Assembly (NCBI GenBank): GCA_965153455.1
Contig: OZ234503.1
Coordinates: 12,963,118-13,027,117, forward strand
Direction: 5' to 3'
DNA from: Sphagnum compactum
Lineage: Eukaryota; Bryophyta; Sphagnopsida; Sphagnales
Length of the DNA stretch: 64,000 nucleotides
Positions 1 to 12,600 of this stretch are shown here, piece after piece. The position numbers were made by a program, and so were the translations under genes. How positions within the stretch are numbered: the first letter of the stretch is position 1; every line of letters starts with the position of its first letter. A model generated the notes under the pieces. The model was given only the letters and a program-made list of their open reading frames with translations. It was not told where the DNA came from and did not search any database.

Positions 1-1190
1 CATATTCTGTTTGGGGTAACTGTGGACTTTTTCTACAGGAATCTCACTATATCCACTAGTACTTAGAAGCGGTGGTGATGCAAAAATCTGTCCTGGGGTG
101 CTTAGGACAGCCGTCCTGTAGACTTTTTGACCAGAATGTACTAACGTGATGGCATGAAGGCCACGACATTGACTCTGGACAAAAGAAGCCACTCAAAATC
201 ATAGGTACCTCAAAATTGCTGCTGGAATCTTCTTGCTAGTCCAAGTAATTTTGAATAGTACAGTGCTCTTACATAATAGTAATATCTGGAAAAAGACAAG
301 CTTTCCATTTTTTACAAGATTGTTCTCTTGGTGGATATGGAAAGTCGATGCAAGAGATTAAGGGACCCACCTGCCGTTTGTGCAAACACACGATCGTGGT
401 CCTGCTCTTTTGACTTGGTCATCTGAGCCTTGAGGTCTGTGTAGAGAATTGGGGAAGAAGCAAGAAGAAAATTTTAGGGAAGCACAAACCTCTCTCTGAA
501 TTTGAAGCACCACCCCAAAGGTTGGTGATTACTGGAATCTTTCTTTCAGTCATTCTCCCTTTTTGGAAGCGTAGTAATAGTAACAAGTGGATTCCGCCGA
601 AATCGAAGAAGGATGCAACGTTGCAAGACGTAACTCGTCAGTTGTATCACTAACAGCCTCTGTCCAGAAGAAAGACAAACATTATTCTCCCTGAATTTTC
701 ATCAACCCCCCAATCTGTGGATTTCTTCCACAATTGATAAGACTACAGTGCAATCTCTTCAGATTTGGACAAGGATCGGATGAATCTACATACGTGGAGA
801 AAGGAAATGGGGTTGAGCATGAGAGCTTACTATTTTGGATCACGACTGTAGGATTTTATGACGTCTGCTTGATGCTGCAGAAGAGAATCAAGCCAACGCG
901 AATCAAGCGGACGAAGCATCAAGCGGACCTCATAACATGATGATGGGGAAAGCAATCTAGGGTGATATTGAACAATAATTATTTGATCATTGATGAACAG
1001 TCCTGGTGAGTCATGAGTTTTCTTCCAATTGAGGTGGAAACAAAATAAAAGATGAACATTCAAATATTTCACTTGTTTCCTCTTTATCAACTCATAACCT
1101 TTGCTCTCGTTAGGAGAATGTTGTAGGACTGAGTTAAGTAGATGTGCCTTGTGATAGTATGGAGATCATGATCGCAACAATATTAGGACC
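1..1190. other. No gene recognised
   Basis: I see no reading frame with recognisable homology here. There is a short run of repeated ATCAAGC-like motifs around 885-925. The segment lies directly upstream of a decayed PPR gene and may hold more of it in unrecognisable form. Confidence 0.4.
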
Positions 1191-1850
1191 ATGATGCCAC
1201 CAACAGCACCACTTTGGCTCAAGGGCCAATATCAGAATACGAATCAACAGGGTGTTCATGATGTTGGTGCCAATATGTATGTCTGTGTGTTGCAGAAGTG
1301 CACAAAGTTCACAATGGGAAGCAGGTGCATGCCCATATTACCCAAAAGCGGTTTGCAGCAAAATCTTCAGGTTGTTAATGCTCTATGTGTATCTCAACTG
1401 TTGGACTATGTTAGTTGCTAGTCAAGTCTTTGACAAACTTGTTTCCTGTTTTTCCTGGAATGCAGTGACTGCAGCATATTCTGGGCACAGTCATGGTGGC
1501 ATATAAAGTCTATCTATGTATGCAAGAAGGTGTGAAGCCAAACACCATGACTGTGCCCAGCATATGCATATATGAGCATCCCCACCAAGCTCACTTAATT
1601 GATGAAGGGCATAAGTACTTCCTTTCTAGTGTGAAGACTACATCATTACACCTGCACAGCACTTGGATGAGCTCAGGAGTTCATCAATAAATATGCCAAT
1701 TGAGGCAGATACATCTTGAACACAGTGCTTGGTGGTTGCAGAATCATGGCAACATTAGAGCTAGCAGAATGTGCTGTAGATTGTAGTCTCGAACTGGAAC
1801 CACACAATGTTGCTGTGTATGTACTACTGTTGTATGACCTTAATATTAAG
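1191..1850 (+). pseudogene. Decayed pentatricopeptide-repeat (PPR) gene, PLS/E type
   Basis: Intact PPR proteins of this class bind organellar RNA, often for editing, in mitochondria or chloroplasts. Fragments in different forward frames line up in the order of a PLS-class protein. VCVLQKCTKF and LPKSGLQQNLQVVNALC lie in 1191-1421. SQVFDKLVSCFSWNAVTAAYSG comes next, then AYKVYLCMQEGVKPNTMTV. Near 1690 follows INMPIEADTS, then a TGA, then the E-motif-like TVLGGCRIMATLELAE and LELEPHNVAVYVLL, ending near 1850. Several frame changes and stops separate the pieces, and most of the repeat array is missing, so no protein of this type can be made. The frame pieces are seen directly; the family assignment rests on the characteristic PPR and E-motif wording. 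No intact parent copy is present in this window. Confidence 0.8.
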
Positions 1851-2234
1851 ATCACATGTGTCAAAACAAAGTAGTAAATGTTTCTCAAAGTGCTAAAGAC
1901 TGCATATGCATCAATACTACTGCTTTCTTGAATTAGCATAGTAGTTTGCTGTGAAGTCATTGGAAGACATAAACTTTGAATAATACTCTTTTTTGGCACA
2001 GGCTCATGACTTCTCTTCCCCTTTCTTCCTTGAAATGTTTACCAGGTGTGCAGTTTGGATGCATAGCCAACATGGAGATAATTCTCCCTATCTTCTGGAG
2101 ATAGTGAAGACATAGATAGGTAACACCCATCTTTCAGCTTCAGACTAAACAGACCCCATGGATTGAGGTACAAATAGGTATATAGTTTTTGAGAGAACAG
2201 CCTATTAGGTTGGAGTCCTCTCTGTCTACCTGCT

Positions 2235-3475
2235 TCATTGGCAAAAGGACAGTTCTTGTAACCTTGTGTGTGAGTAGCAACCTTCCAAGATGAAAGGGGA
2301 GGAGTACTTGCATTGAGCCAGCATTGCAGCACTGACTCTTGTTCCAGAAACAGCCTCACTAGGAATTGCACTTAGGAGTTCCTGCATCTCTTCCTCAGAA
2401 AGCTTCACACTCAGAGCTCCAACATTTGCCTCCAAATTTGCCTTCTTTTTTGTCCCAAGAGTGGGTACTGTACCATTCCCACCTTTCTGAAGAACCTACA
2501 CCAATGCTAACTGGCTTAATAAGCATTTCTTCTCTGCAATTTTGCAGACTTGCTCCAGTAAGAGCTTGTTCTTCTCAAAATTCTCCTGTTGTGCCAGTGA
2601 TATCAATGTCTAACAAAACCAACAGTATACCCTATTATAAACTTGATGCTCCGTTTGAAGACCATTGCCCCTGTTTCTGCTCACAAGTGGGTAGACACTT
2701 GATTGGTGATCATTAGATCTAGCTTTAAGGCAAGGCTGGAAAATTACTTGCAAGTTGGAACAGTGATAAGGTGCACAGAATGATCCCAGCGAATTTCAGA
2801 TGGTGATGCCTCCAAGAGCCCAATGTACTTGATCTTCTCTTCCTCCACTAACTTCTTCATTCTCTCCTACCTGAAGACAAGCAACCTAGAACCAGAATAG
2901 TATTCTTTAGGCAAGAAATGCATTTCATCATTGTAATCTGCTGCTCAGAAAGTCAATTGTGATGATCATCTTCTGACTAATTTTCCCGTAAAACGTAATG
3001 TGATGTTTTCTTTATTAGAATGTTTCCATTTCCAGGAACAAACTCCTGCATGAGATTGTAATAAGTCATCTTTCAGGAATGGTTATAGCACATTGGTTAT
3101 GCTTGACTGAGAACAGGACATTTGAAGAAAACATGTCAATTCAGGACTCACAAGCAACAGCATCACAACGACATGAAGGTGCATCTCTTACAGTGATTTC
3201 AATTGGAACTTTAATATCCACATGGTGCTGGTAATAAATATCAATTTCCTCAACATTGAGCATTTTCAAGCTTGCCTCACAAGCTGCTTGAACATACTCC
3301 AGATCTCCTTAAACAATACGTTTCCCATCCTTGTGATTACTAAATGGCAAATTTGGTACAAATTTGCACCTTGTCCCAAATTCCTACATCTCCAAGAATT
3401 TAACAATTTGTCTCAGCCCAGGTACCACTAGATCCAAAAGATAGGACACCCCACAGCATGGGGGGTTGTTGAGTT
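2235..3475 (-). pseudogene. Decayed aldo-keto reductase gene (plant IOLS1/perakine-reductase-like)
   Basis: Aldo-keto reductases use NADPH to reduce carbonyl groups; this subgroup is cytosolic. On the reverse strand the pieces appear in order. Near 3400-3330 is WDKVQICTKFAI. Near 3310-3180 is [20 protein letters not shown] followed by [19 protein letters not shown]. Near 2860-2770 is MKKLVEEEKIKYIGLLEASP followed by SEIRWDHSVHLITV. Near 2590-2390 is NFEKNKLLLEQVCKIAEKK, then SQLALV, a TAG where Trp is expected, VLQKGGNGTVPTLGTKKKAN, and the C-terminal NVGALSVKLSEEEMQELLSA. Gaps between pieces look like introns. The internal stop, a frame change around 3340 and a missing N-terminal barrel strand show it is broken. 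Catalytic Asp and Tyr positions are not preserved in the parts that I can read. Confidence 0.85.
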
Positions 3476-5116
3476 ACAAGGATTTGGTGATCAACCTAAT
3501 GTTGTTCTTTAACAACATATAATTTTCTTGTGCTTGCTTATGGTTAGTAAATGGTTGGTACATTTCATGTTATTCAGAAGGGCCTCCCCACATCTATAAT
3601 TTGCCCTGAGTATCATGCATACAAGCATGACATGGCAGATCTTGTTGACCAACAAGAACTAGAAGCCATTGAAGGCAGCACAGACTCTGTGCTGTTGTTT
3701 TGGCAATGACGTGCAAAAGTTGTCAGCTTTCAGCTTGACTTCACATACTTAAGCTTGTCAGTTGATTCAAGATCCATTGAATGCTTGTTGATCAATTCAG
3801 ATGAAGGTGAGAAGGATAATGCCTGTAGCAAAATTGTCCTCTGGAAATTGCGCAGAAGATTTCAAGCCATAATGACTAGTCACAATTTCTTTGATATAGA
3901 ATAATTGTTCTGAGCATCCATTTGGCGCAGCAATGTCCCATCCTGCTGCAAAGAGTTGTCTACAAAAAGTTATTCATGTCTATGAACATAATCTGTTAAT
4001 TTGGTGACAAAACTCTCATGATTAATGACACCAAAATTAGGTTGCTTGGTGATGTCTATGGGAGCCCACACTATATCTCACTTGTTTGATGAACCATGTT
4101 CTGTATCCATTAGGGCCATGTACAGATAGGCAAAATATGGATAGTCTTGCCAATGGCATAAGATGGACAGTTTGTTTTGTTTCAGATCCATCTGCCATTT
4201 TGAAGCTCAACTGTGGTATTTCAGGGGATTGTTTTAAGAGGGTTTACAAGTTCAAGGTACTCACATTACCTTACACTCCAAAATGAAAATATTGAAATTA
4301 CTCTTTGAAGCAGGCATGACTGTAACATTCTCTGATTGAGTTTGGAAGTTAAACTTCAGAGAGATGTGTGATACAAGTTTATTTGTGATTGCATTCCCCT
4401 ACCCTGAGTATCTTGCACAGGAGAGGTGCATTTGATAAATCCCAAGGGAGGCTTTCGATGAGTTCTACTCTACCAGCTGCCCCTCTTTGCATGTGAAAGT
4501 CCCTCTCTATTTCAGTTGATTTCCATCTGCTAGCTCCTTCATTCCAGAGGTCTCTGATTTTAGATAAGCCTTCATGAGTCTCAACCATTGGTTGCCATAC
4601 ATGAGTCTGAAACAAGGAAGAGAACAACTTCCCCCATGTTCCTGGTTCTCCATTTTGAGGCAGCCACTTTTTGTTAACAGATTACTCAATAACTGTGAGG
4701 GCATTCAATTGGGGACAGAGAAGCCATGAAGGCTTATTAAAAATTTATATCCTTCTCATGAACACTCATGCATGGCAACCACCTGGTCTCTGATTTTCTG
4801 ATAAGCCTTCATGTGTCTCAACCACTGGTTGCTAACTCATTTTTTAGTTCTTGGGCTTAGGCCTAAGTGTAAAGCCAATGGGTCTGAATTCCAGCTATCC
4901 ACCAAAAGGAATGCTCTATTTTAAGTTGTGACCATTCTTGGGCCCTAATGTAAAGTTGGCCTAAAAGGTGGGCCAGAGATTTCTCGGGCTTGGGCCCTAG
5001 TGGAAGGTGAGCCTTAGCACAGCAAGCCTTGGAAAGGCAAGTGACCTTTCAAACATGATGGAGCATTTTCTTCCAATCACCAAAGAGTTATAGTCAAAAT
5101 TGCATGTTTAAAAATG
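3476..5116. other. No gene recognised; short duplicated segment
   Basis: No coding homology was found. A stretch of about 46 bases at 4551-4597 (TCTCTGATTTTAGATAAGCC and onward) recurs with few changes at 4790-4836, so part of this region has been locally duplicated. Confidence 0.4.
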
Positions 5117-5470
5117 TATCCTGTGATATTTCTGCATAATGGTGACTCCAGCAGTTTCATCAACTGTTCTGATGAGTTTGACTGCTTGGGTCCATAGAAA
5201 TATACGAATATCCTTGGGATGAAATTGACATATAGTCTGGTATGGGGGAAATCCAACACTCAAAATAATGTAAGATGATTCTCATGTTACATGTACCCTG
5301 TGATATTTCTGCATAATGATAAGTCCAGTAGTTTCATTGACTGTTCTGATGAATTTGACTGCATGGGTCTAGGCTATAGAAATATATGACTATCTCTGGG
5401 ATGAAATACACAGATAGTCTGTTATGGGGAACATCCAACACTTAGAATAATGGAAGATGAATCTCATTGA
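5117..5470. repeat. Two-copy direct tandem duplication, unit about 176 bp
   Basis: The copies begin at about 5117 (TATCCTGTGATATTTCTGCA) and 5293 (TACCCTGTGATATTTCTGCA). They stay alignable through CAGTTTCAT, CTGTTCTGATGA, GTTTGACTGC/ATTTGACTGC and CCAACACT to about 5470. They differ by scattered substitutions and a few short indels, so the duplication is not recent. No reading frame is shared by both copies. Confidence 0.8.
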
Positions 5471-7621
5471 GAGGCGCATCTGATGCAACTAAAACTCTGT
5501 AGCAAACTTGTTTTAATTCAATAATGTGTTTTAATTCAAAGGCCCAAACATAGCCTTTTCTGCAAATCTATGTGAACTCAGAGAACAGGACTGGAAAGAA
5601 AAATAAGCATGGAATCCTTGTGCACTCCTACATGATTCAAGGAAAAGGTAAGAAATGAATAGATCAATCCAACAATTACAAAACTCCCAGAGAAATAGAG
5701 TTTAGTGATCCCCAGAATGAAATTTGTCTTCTTACGCTTGACAGACTAGTGCTCCAAAAACAGTGATTCTCTTCAGGATCTGAGAGAATTTCAAGAGTGA
5801 ACATCAGGAAAGTTGAGGACAGATTGTGAAGGAAAGCAGATAGGGCAAAAGTGTCAATGACCATGAAGAACTAATCTGTTGTGACCAATGTGAGATTTCT
5901 TGTCATTCCAATTGACTGGTCGCATGAGAACTGGACATCACAGGCTTAACCTACAGAATGCTTGGATTGTTTTGAAACAGAGATGCCAAAACTTTGACAA
6001 CGGTACATGGTGGAAAACATGCTGATCCAGTTGTTATAACATTCTTCCCATACATGAACTTTTCGGGACGGAGAACTGGACAAAATATTAGTAGAGGTGT
6101 TGACATATTTGAATGGACATGGGACCACTGTGATCACAATTACATGATGCAAAGCTATTGGAGAAATCATAGTTGAGGAGTTTAAGACAAAAATCAGTGA
6201 GCTGCAACTTGTGCCAAATGAGTTGCATTTAACGATAGTAACCTAACCAAGCCTTTCCCTAACCACATGAAAGCAAGGGGCTTTTGCTCAACCAAATTAA
6301 ATGCAGTACCTGCATCCACCGGCAACACAAATCCTCCTGAATGTACATGCTGTGAGAATTGTTCCCTTCCAAGCTTTCATGTAGCCTTTCATGCCACATG
6401 GATACAATTTAAATGCTGCTAAATTACCGCAAACAGAAAAGATGTCAACTCTAGATGAAGTTTTAAATGTAGGCAATGAAGTACAGGTAAGGTTCTGCAT
6501 GTCCACAAAAGAAACAAAAGTGAGCACATGAATGAACCACACTACTGGTTGTAATGGAGAGGGAAGGGAGATTATTATTGATGCCACTAAAACATTGGCA
6601 GGAAATGACATTTTTCTGTCAAGAAGTGCACTATTCACCAATAGGATAGAGTGACAGGGTCAGCACCAAGACCATGGAGAACCTGGCCCTTTGGTTTAGA
6701 AAACTATTTCCTTCCCACATCTTGAGATTAGGCATCTTCCCACCGCTGAGGATTCACAGAAAAAGGAAAGGCCTAAGCTGTGCAAATCCTGCCACTGTCC
6801 ACATTGTCACATGTGAATTGTGGCAGTTCTGCTCTCTCTAGTTGACATCGCTGTACTATACCATATGTATGCTATAAATACTCCATGGTCGGTTGCATTC
6901 TGCAGTCTTCACCTGTGTTAAAAGTCATGATCCTGTTGTGGTCTATTTGTCTTCGTGTTCAAACTTCAGATACTTTAACATTACCTCAAGTTTCTGTTAG
7001 TTCTGCATTTTACCCTGTAGTCGCAGAGTCATTATGAAATTGGAAAGCTGAGCTGAGCAACTTCTTTTAGTTCAATATATATACAAATTACAGCTCAGAA
7101 TATGCTGATCATGCTTGTATCGATCATGAATCCAGAGTATCTGATATGTGACATGTGAGTTGACCAATGCAACTGAAACATATTAACTAACAATCTGAAT
7201 ACCCAAGGATTGTAAAGAGAACAAGTATGACTATCAATGAGCTTACACAAAGGTGAGTTCACAGCAAACATTAATGTAGAATCTTAACTTGCCAATACAA
7301 AAACCTTCACCAAGTTTCATTGAGAACTATTGAAATCTTGACTCAACTCATTGAACAATTCAAGATTTTGAATTTGAATTGCAATCTCATGGATAACTTG
7401 AAAGTGGAGATACATATGGTACGTAGTATACACATTGAAAAGGAAAACTAATCGACTCCACATCAGAGAGAGGGAGATCTAGATAGGGTAGAGACTTGTG
7501 CACAAGAGAGGGATAAAGGATTTATCAACTTGCTGGGATATACTGGGTGTATACTGTATACAATTGAACTAGGTGAAGAGTAAGCTGTTGGTCTCTGTTG
7601 AGGTTTCCAAAAATTTCACTT
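5471..7621. other. No gene recognised
   Basis: Short open frames occur on both strands, for example 5994-6176 forward and 6297-6641 reverse. None shows a recognisable domain or splice-linked neighbour. I see nothing else to report. Confidence 0.4.
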
Positions 7622-9030
7622 TCACCGTAAAGATATGATGCACAAGAAGAGTGATGGCAGCAACCCTATTGAGCAAGTTGCAAACATGACTGTGATCGCC
7701 AGTAGAATAGAGTAGCCCATGTAGATGAGAGTCGAAACAAAGTCATTCCACATGTCAGGCAGATCATTCAAGAGAAAGCTGAGGGAGTATAGAAACACGT
7801 AGAATCCAGACGAGCCTGGGGCAAAAACGATCTTCCACCACTGTCGGTGATCCTCTAAAAGGAGAATTCAGAAATGTGACCAATTGTGATCCGTGACTGC
7901 ACACCAGGACGAGAAGTTGCAACAACAGGCTCAAATTGCCAGGTGATGGATAGTATGCTCGTCCCCACCAAATACTGGACATGATGGAAAATGTGGCAAC
8001 ATACATGATGCATCCAAAGGGGACGACGCCAGCTACGAAGATCCAGAGCCATGGGAACTGATCTTTTGAGGGAATATGGCGGTTTGTGGGCATAGGAAAC
8101 TGTGTTCGCTTTACTCGTCTGCCCAAGAAGCCCCCCAATAGTGTCAATGGCACTGATGTACCAACACATATCGGCAATAAAAGGATGGAAACCGAGATAG
8201 ACATTGCACAGGTGCTGTTATTTGACCAATACATGACGTTGAGGAGAATATGAAGCGTGAAAACAAAGCCGGGGAAGATGCAAGCCACTCCTAATGAGAT
8301 GGATATCCAGCCCCTTGCATCTTCTTTGAAGGTGCTCCACATCCATGTAGCCACATAGCCCCCAACGATGCTGAAAAATGAGTAGATGAAGACCATGCAT
8401 GTGAGTGCTGATATGCCTGGAGGAACTGATGAGGTCAGAAAGATTACATCGAAAAATGAGCCTATCACCAATGCTGTGCATGTGATCTGTAGCCCATTGG
8501 CCACCACAATGCAAAGAATCTCCGGAAACCTTGGTGCCTGGAATACATCCATCATTACCAGCTTACCCGCGGAAGGCTCCACATCGTTGCGCCTTTGGCA
8601 TTGAAGCCTTTCGTAACGTCCAAGTACATAAATGTGATAACCGTTTACGAGGATACAAAGGATGTAGAGAAAGCTCCAGTCGGAAAAAAGGCGAACTTCT
8701 CTAGTGCCCATTCTGTAATAGGCCTTCCACCTATCAGACCACCGGATATCGCTTGCCTCGTAGGAGACATCCTATGAGTACACTATTCGTTCTCCAACCT
8801 GGATTGGTTGGTGGGAACCGTCTAGGTTGCGTTCAGCAGATGTGTTCAGTTTCCCGTAGGCTGGGATTCCATCAACTGCGATGGGATCGCGTAGAATGCT
8901 GGAAGGGATGACCTCGAAACCAACCACCATGAACTTGCCATCGAAGCTGTCACTAGTTGCGTCTAAGGGTTTTGTATAGGACTTACACTGCGTAACAACC
9001 GAGGTAATCAATGCCTTATGAAATAATCCC
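7622..9030 (-). pseudogene. Broken TM9 superfamily (nonaspanin) gene or retrocopy
   Basis: TM9/TMN proteins are nine-span membrane proteins of endosomes and Golgi. The reverse frame 9011-7764 carries the lumenal end (KFMVVGFEVIPSSILRDP, IQVGERIVYS), then VSYEASDIRWSDRW. Next come LVMMDVFQAPRFPEILCIVV, the transmembrane block including SVPLTLLGG, FPMPTNRHIPSKDQFPWLW and VPFGCIMYVATFSIMSSIWW. An in-frame TAG at 8772-8774 sits where Tyr is expected. Near 7855 the frame shifts by one base, after which the C-terminus continues as EDHRQWWKIVFAPGSSGFYV through further membrane spans to a TGA at 7622, the family's normal end point. No introns interrupt about 1.4 kb, in contrast to most neighbours, so a retrocopy is possible. 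The order and wording match the TMN8-12 type. More N-terminal sequence above 9030 is not readable. Confidence 0.85.
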
Positions 9031-9339
9031 CTTCCTCTTAGCGATCTGATTGGGTTACGTCTTTCGCCCTAGGGATCTTACGAAATTACGCTACCTGGCC
9101 TAGGGAACATTTCGAAAGCCTGATTACAAAAAATAATCCACCCTCCAAATACACTAGAGATTTTCTCCAAGGTTGTTATGCATCCATATCATACCAATGG
9201 ATCAAAACCCTGAACCGGAGATGGTTTTAAGCACACAAATTAGGATTCTCATCACTAGCAGCATCATGTTTGTCGAAGATGAATCCGATCAGTGATCCGG
9301 TCCCTCTAGAAATCAGCTAGAGTTTTTACAGAAAATTCT

Positions 9340-9650
9340 CAATAGAACAGCTCATAGCCTATTTTCGAACCTGTCAAAAAATACTTAAATGTTATTTTGT
9401 TGCCTTTAGAGTTAGAAGATGATTTGTAGAGCTCAATGGCGATTTCAGAGCAGTTTAATAGCTCAATTTGAACCGAAAATGAGAAAGTTATGCACTGAGA
9501 TGTAAGAGAGGTCAAAATGAAAAAAAACAAGTTTTGCAATTCGAAAAAACTTATTTTCTTTACTGTTCTTTTTTCTCCACGATTCAAAGATAATTTGTAG
9601 AGCTTGAGAAGGCACTCCTTTAACATTTTAAATCACTTAAAATGAAGAAG
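9340..9650. repeat. Dispersed AT-rich repeat, related copy at 26340-26830
   Basis: Shared wording with the later copy includes TTATTTTGTTGC, GATGATTTGTAGAGCT versus AATGATTTGTAGAACTT, GGCACTCC versus GGCGCTCC, ATTTTAAATCA and AAAATGAA. Each locus seems to hold two rough internal copies of a unit built around ATTTGTAGA...CTCC...TTTAAATC. The reverse 95-codon frame across it is a by-product of low complexity. Confidence 0.6.
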
Positions 9651-12600
9651 AATTGAGAAAGATCTGCCAAAATGTTCGATGATAAGATAGTGTTCAGTGA
9701 TAGGCGTGTCTACCCTAATGTGGTCAGGTGACATAATCTGCCACCCAAACCTTAATGTGCAGGGCGAAAGCCCCAGGGGAGGGGGGCGTTTCCAAAATAA
9801 GGAGTGCCCCAAGGTGTAGTTAACGCCTTAAACAAAGGTTATCATGAACCTAAACAAACCAAGGTGTGTACTACGTACCACTGTTTTTTTAAGGAAATTT
9901 TGTTTTTAAGCCAAAGACGTGATCTCATAGGAAGATGTAGAAAAAAAAAGGTGATCATCTGTACGAATATTTGGCCAAATTTCTATAAGCAATTTATGAA
10001 GTGCTTTAATCATCCTTCTATATTTTGGGCTACACACTGAAAACCAAATATAGAAATCTAGCATCTTCACTATTTTTTCCCTCACTTTTGGTGATTGAAA
10101 ACTTTCAAAATCCCATAATTTTTGAATTTTTAGTTTTGCTTTTGGGCGAAATTTTGCAAATAAATAAAGAGGTTGGCACTGTGTATAGAAGCTTGAGGAG
10201 AAAATTGTAGGATACATTTAAGTACGGCACCTTTTCAGGTTTGACACCTGAAGGTGCCCAATAATTATTTTATTTTTCAAAATCCACTTGGGCAGTAAAA
10301 AAATAATTTATAGCATTTCAACAATAAATATAGGCAACTTCTTTTGTAGGGTCTCTCAACTTTGAACCTCTAATATTTTACCAAAAAAATATTGCCTTTT
10401 CTTGCAAAAATGGGGAGAGGTAATGTTCCAACAAATTATAGGATAGAGAAAACAATTATTGGGTCTGCTTTGCAATGGTGGACTAGCTTGAACCAACAAG
10501 CTCTTGGATTTCCACCAATTTTGTATTTTTCCTTCCCTTGTAATTCTCGATTCAGTAAATGGCCAATATATTATGGGTGGTGCTGTTCCCTCCATGCAGA
10601 CTGCAGTTTCACAAGATTAAGTTTTCTGGTTGAGGTATCCATCCACCAGTGGTCAGTTAGCTGCAAATTCTCTCTCCCATTTGTTGGTCAAAAGATGTCT
10701 TCCACTCTGAGAAAAGTCTTTTCACTGTGAATCTAACTTGGACACTATAGCACCAATTCCAACAAGTTTCTCAAAATCTGCTATTCAACGTTCGGTTAAT
10801 GACAAGATACATCTAAAGTTGTGTCTAGCACTGGAAAATGGATTTCAGTGGAAGCATTAACAAAGAACTTAAACCAACCAAAAATATTCAAGTCTAGAGA
10901 ACATCCAACGGAATATCAACAGGCTATGTGGGTCTTCTGAAGAGGTGTGCTGATTGTAATCAGCACATCAAAGATCACCTACTGAAACATGTCACGAGAA
11001 ATATCTACTACAACAACAATTTGGAGGTAATATGATGATATGTGCAATCATAACCTTACACAAGTCACACAAAGTATCAGCAGTGACAAGCTGCCATTAC
11101 TACCCACTAACTTTATCAGCTTCTGATGGCGGGTGTAGATAAATACAATATTAATCTGCCCAAAACTTCAGGTGAAACATTATACAAAATCTGCATCCTG
11201 AGTTTCTGTCACATTTCCAGAAGCACTGGGAAGACCCAGTCATGATGTTGGCTTGTACTCAAGAGACATTCCCACATTGCAGAAAATGATCAGTCTCATG
11301 ATTCATCTCTTGCTGGTGAAAGTTGCTGAAGGAGGTGCTTACTCTGTGTTAAAAGGGCTGCTTGAAAGGATATCATGCATGATTGGCTCCTTCCACCATA
11401 CTACTCCATGTCTGCCAAGGTGTCGATATCTCTCAAAGTTTTCATTTCTCAAAATTGCCTCCTCTTGAAATTGGTAGATACACAAAATAGTATATAAATT
11501 GCAATTTCAATTAAGACCAATTTTGAGATATATAAATTTCAAATCTCAGTTAGGATGCAATACTCCACCAATTTGAAGTTCTCCAGTTTATGGTTCTCAT
11601 ATTTGTTGGACATTGCTCTCAATGATAGCTTTGAGTTTGATCATCAAAGCCATAACCAAGAGAATCGTCTGACAAACATGACAACAGCAAACACAAGCAG
11701 TTTGCCCATCATTCGGAGTATAACTGGCCCTTACCCTTGCAAGTCAAAAGAAAGGAAATGTAGAACAAGTACTGCCGCAACTTCCATCTTGTATTTTTCT
11801 CATGTGAATCCAGAGCTTGATGTGGCCAAAAAAACAAAACCTAACTATAGGATGAATGGAGGCATAAGGAGAAAAGAGAAGATCATCTGAAAGGCAATGA
11901 AAATGCAACCAGGATCAAGTGGGCTGAAAATGAGTTAGTCAACAGGAATTGCCTGACTATAGGGATATGGCAAAGGCAAAGGCTGAGCAGCTAAAAGGCT
12001 AAGTTTCAAGCAAAAACAAGAAAAATTCCAAGTTATTCAAAGGGTGAAGATCAAACTGTAAAAGCAAGTATGTGTACAGCTGAGGTCTGCAACTGATGAG
12101 TTTTTCAACAACTCCACCTGACATCATATTACACCAACAGTTGAGACCATTCTCTAGATGATAAGTAGAGAAAATTCCATTGATGTAACTGTAATATAGC
12201 ATTCTTGCAACAAACTTAAAACAGATGGGACTGGGCCAGTTACAACCTGTTGAACATAAGAATGGTGCATAATTTGTGCAGAAGCCAAGCATCACCTTGC
12301 TCAAGTCATCTCTGTGTCAAAGAGACCTCATTCAGGTCCCAAGACCTTCATCTTTATGTCAAAGACCTTCCCCTTGGAGATGTCTGCTCCAGAGTTGGAA
12401 GCGAGTATGATGTTTGCTCCAGAGTTTCCACCGTAATGCCAAACCATGTCATCTCATACCCATTTTGATCTGCTTGCGTGAGACCATTCTTGCTTCAGTA
12501 CCTGATGCAAGAATGATTGAGGCTTTTGTGGGCAAAGGCCTAAGAGTAATAATCAGGACTTCTTGCTCACAAATATTCCCTGATTTTGGAATTCCTTGAT

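Noticed and set aside
10392-10730. Possible retrotransposon gag fragment
   Set aside because: Only a short ALQWWTSLN-like stretch resembles gag. No protease, reverse transcriptase or LTR is nearby.
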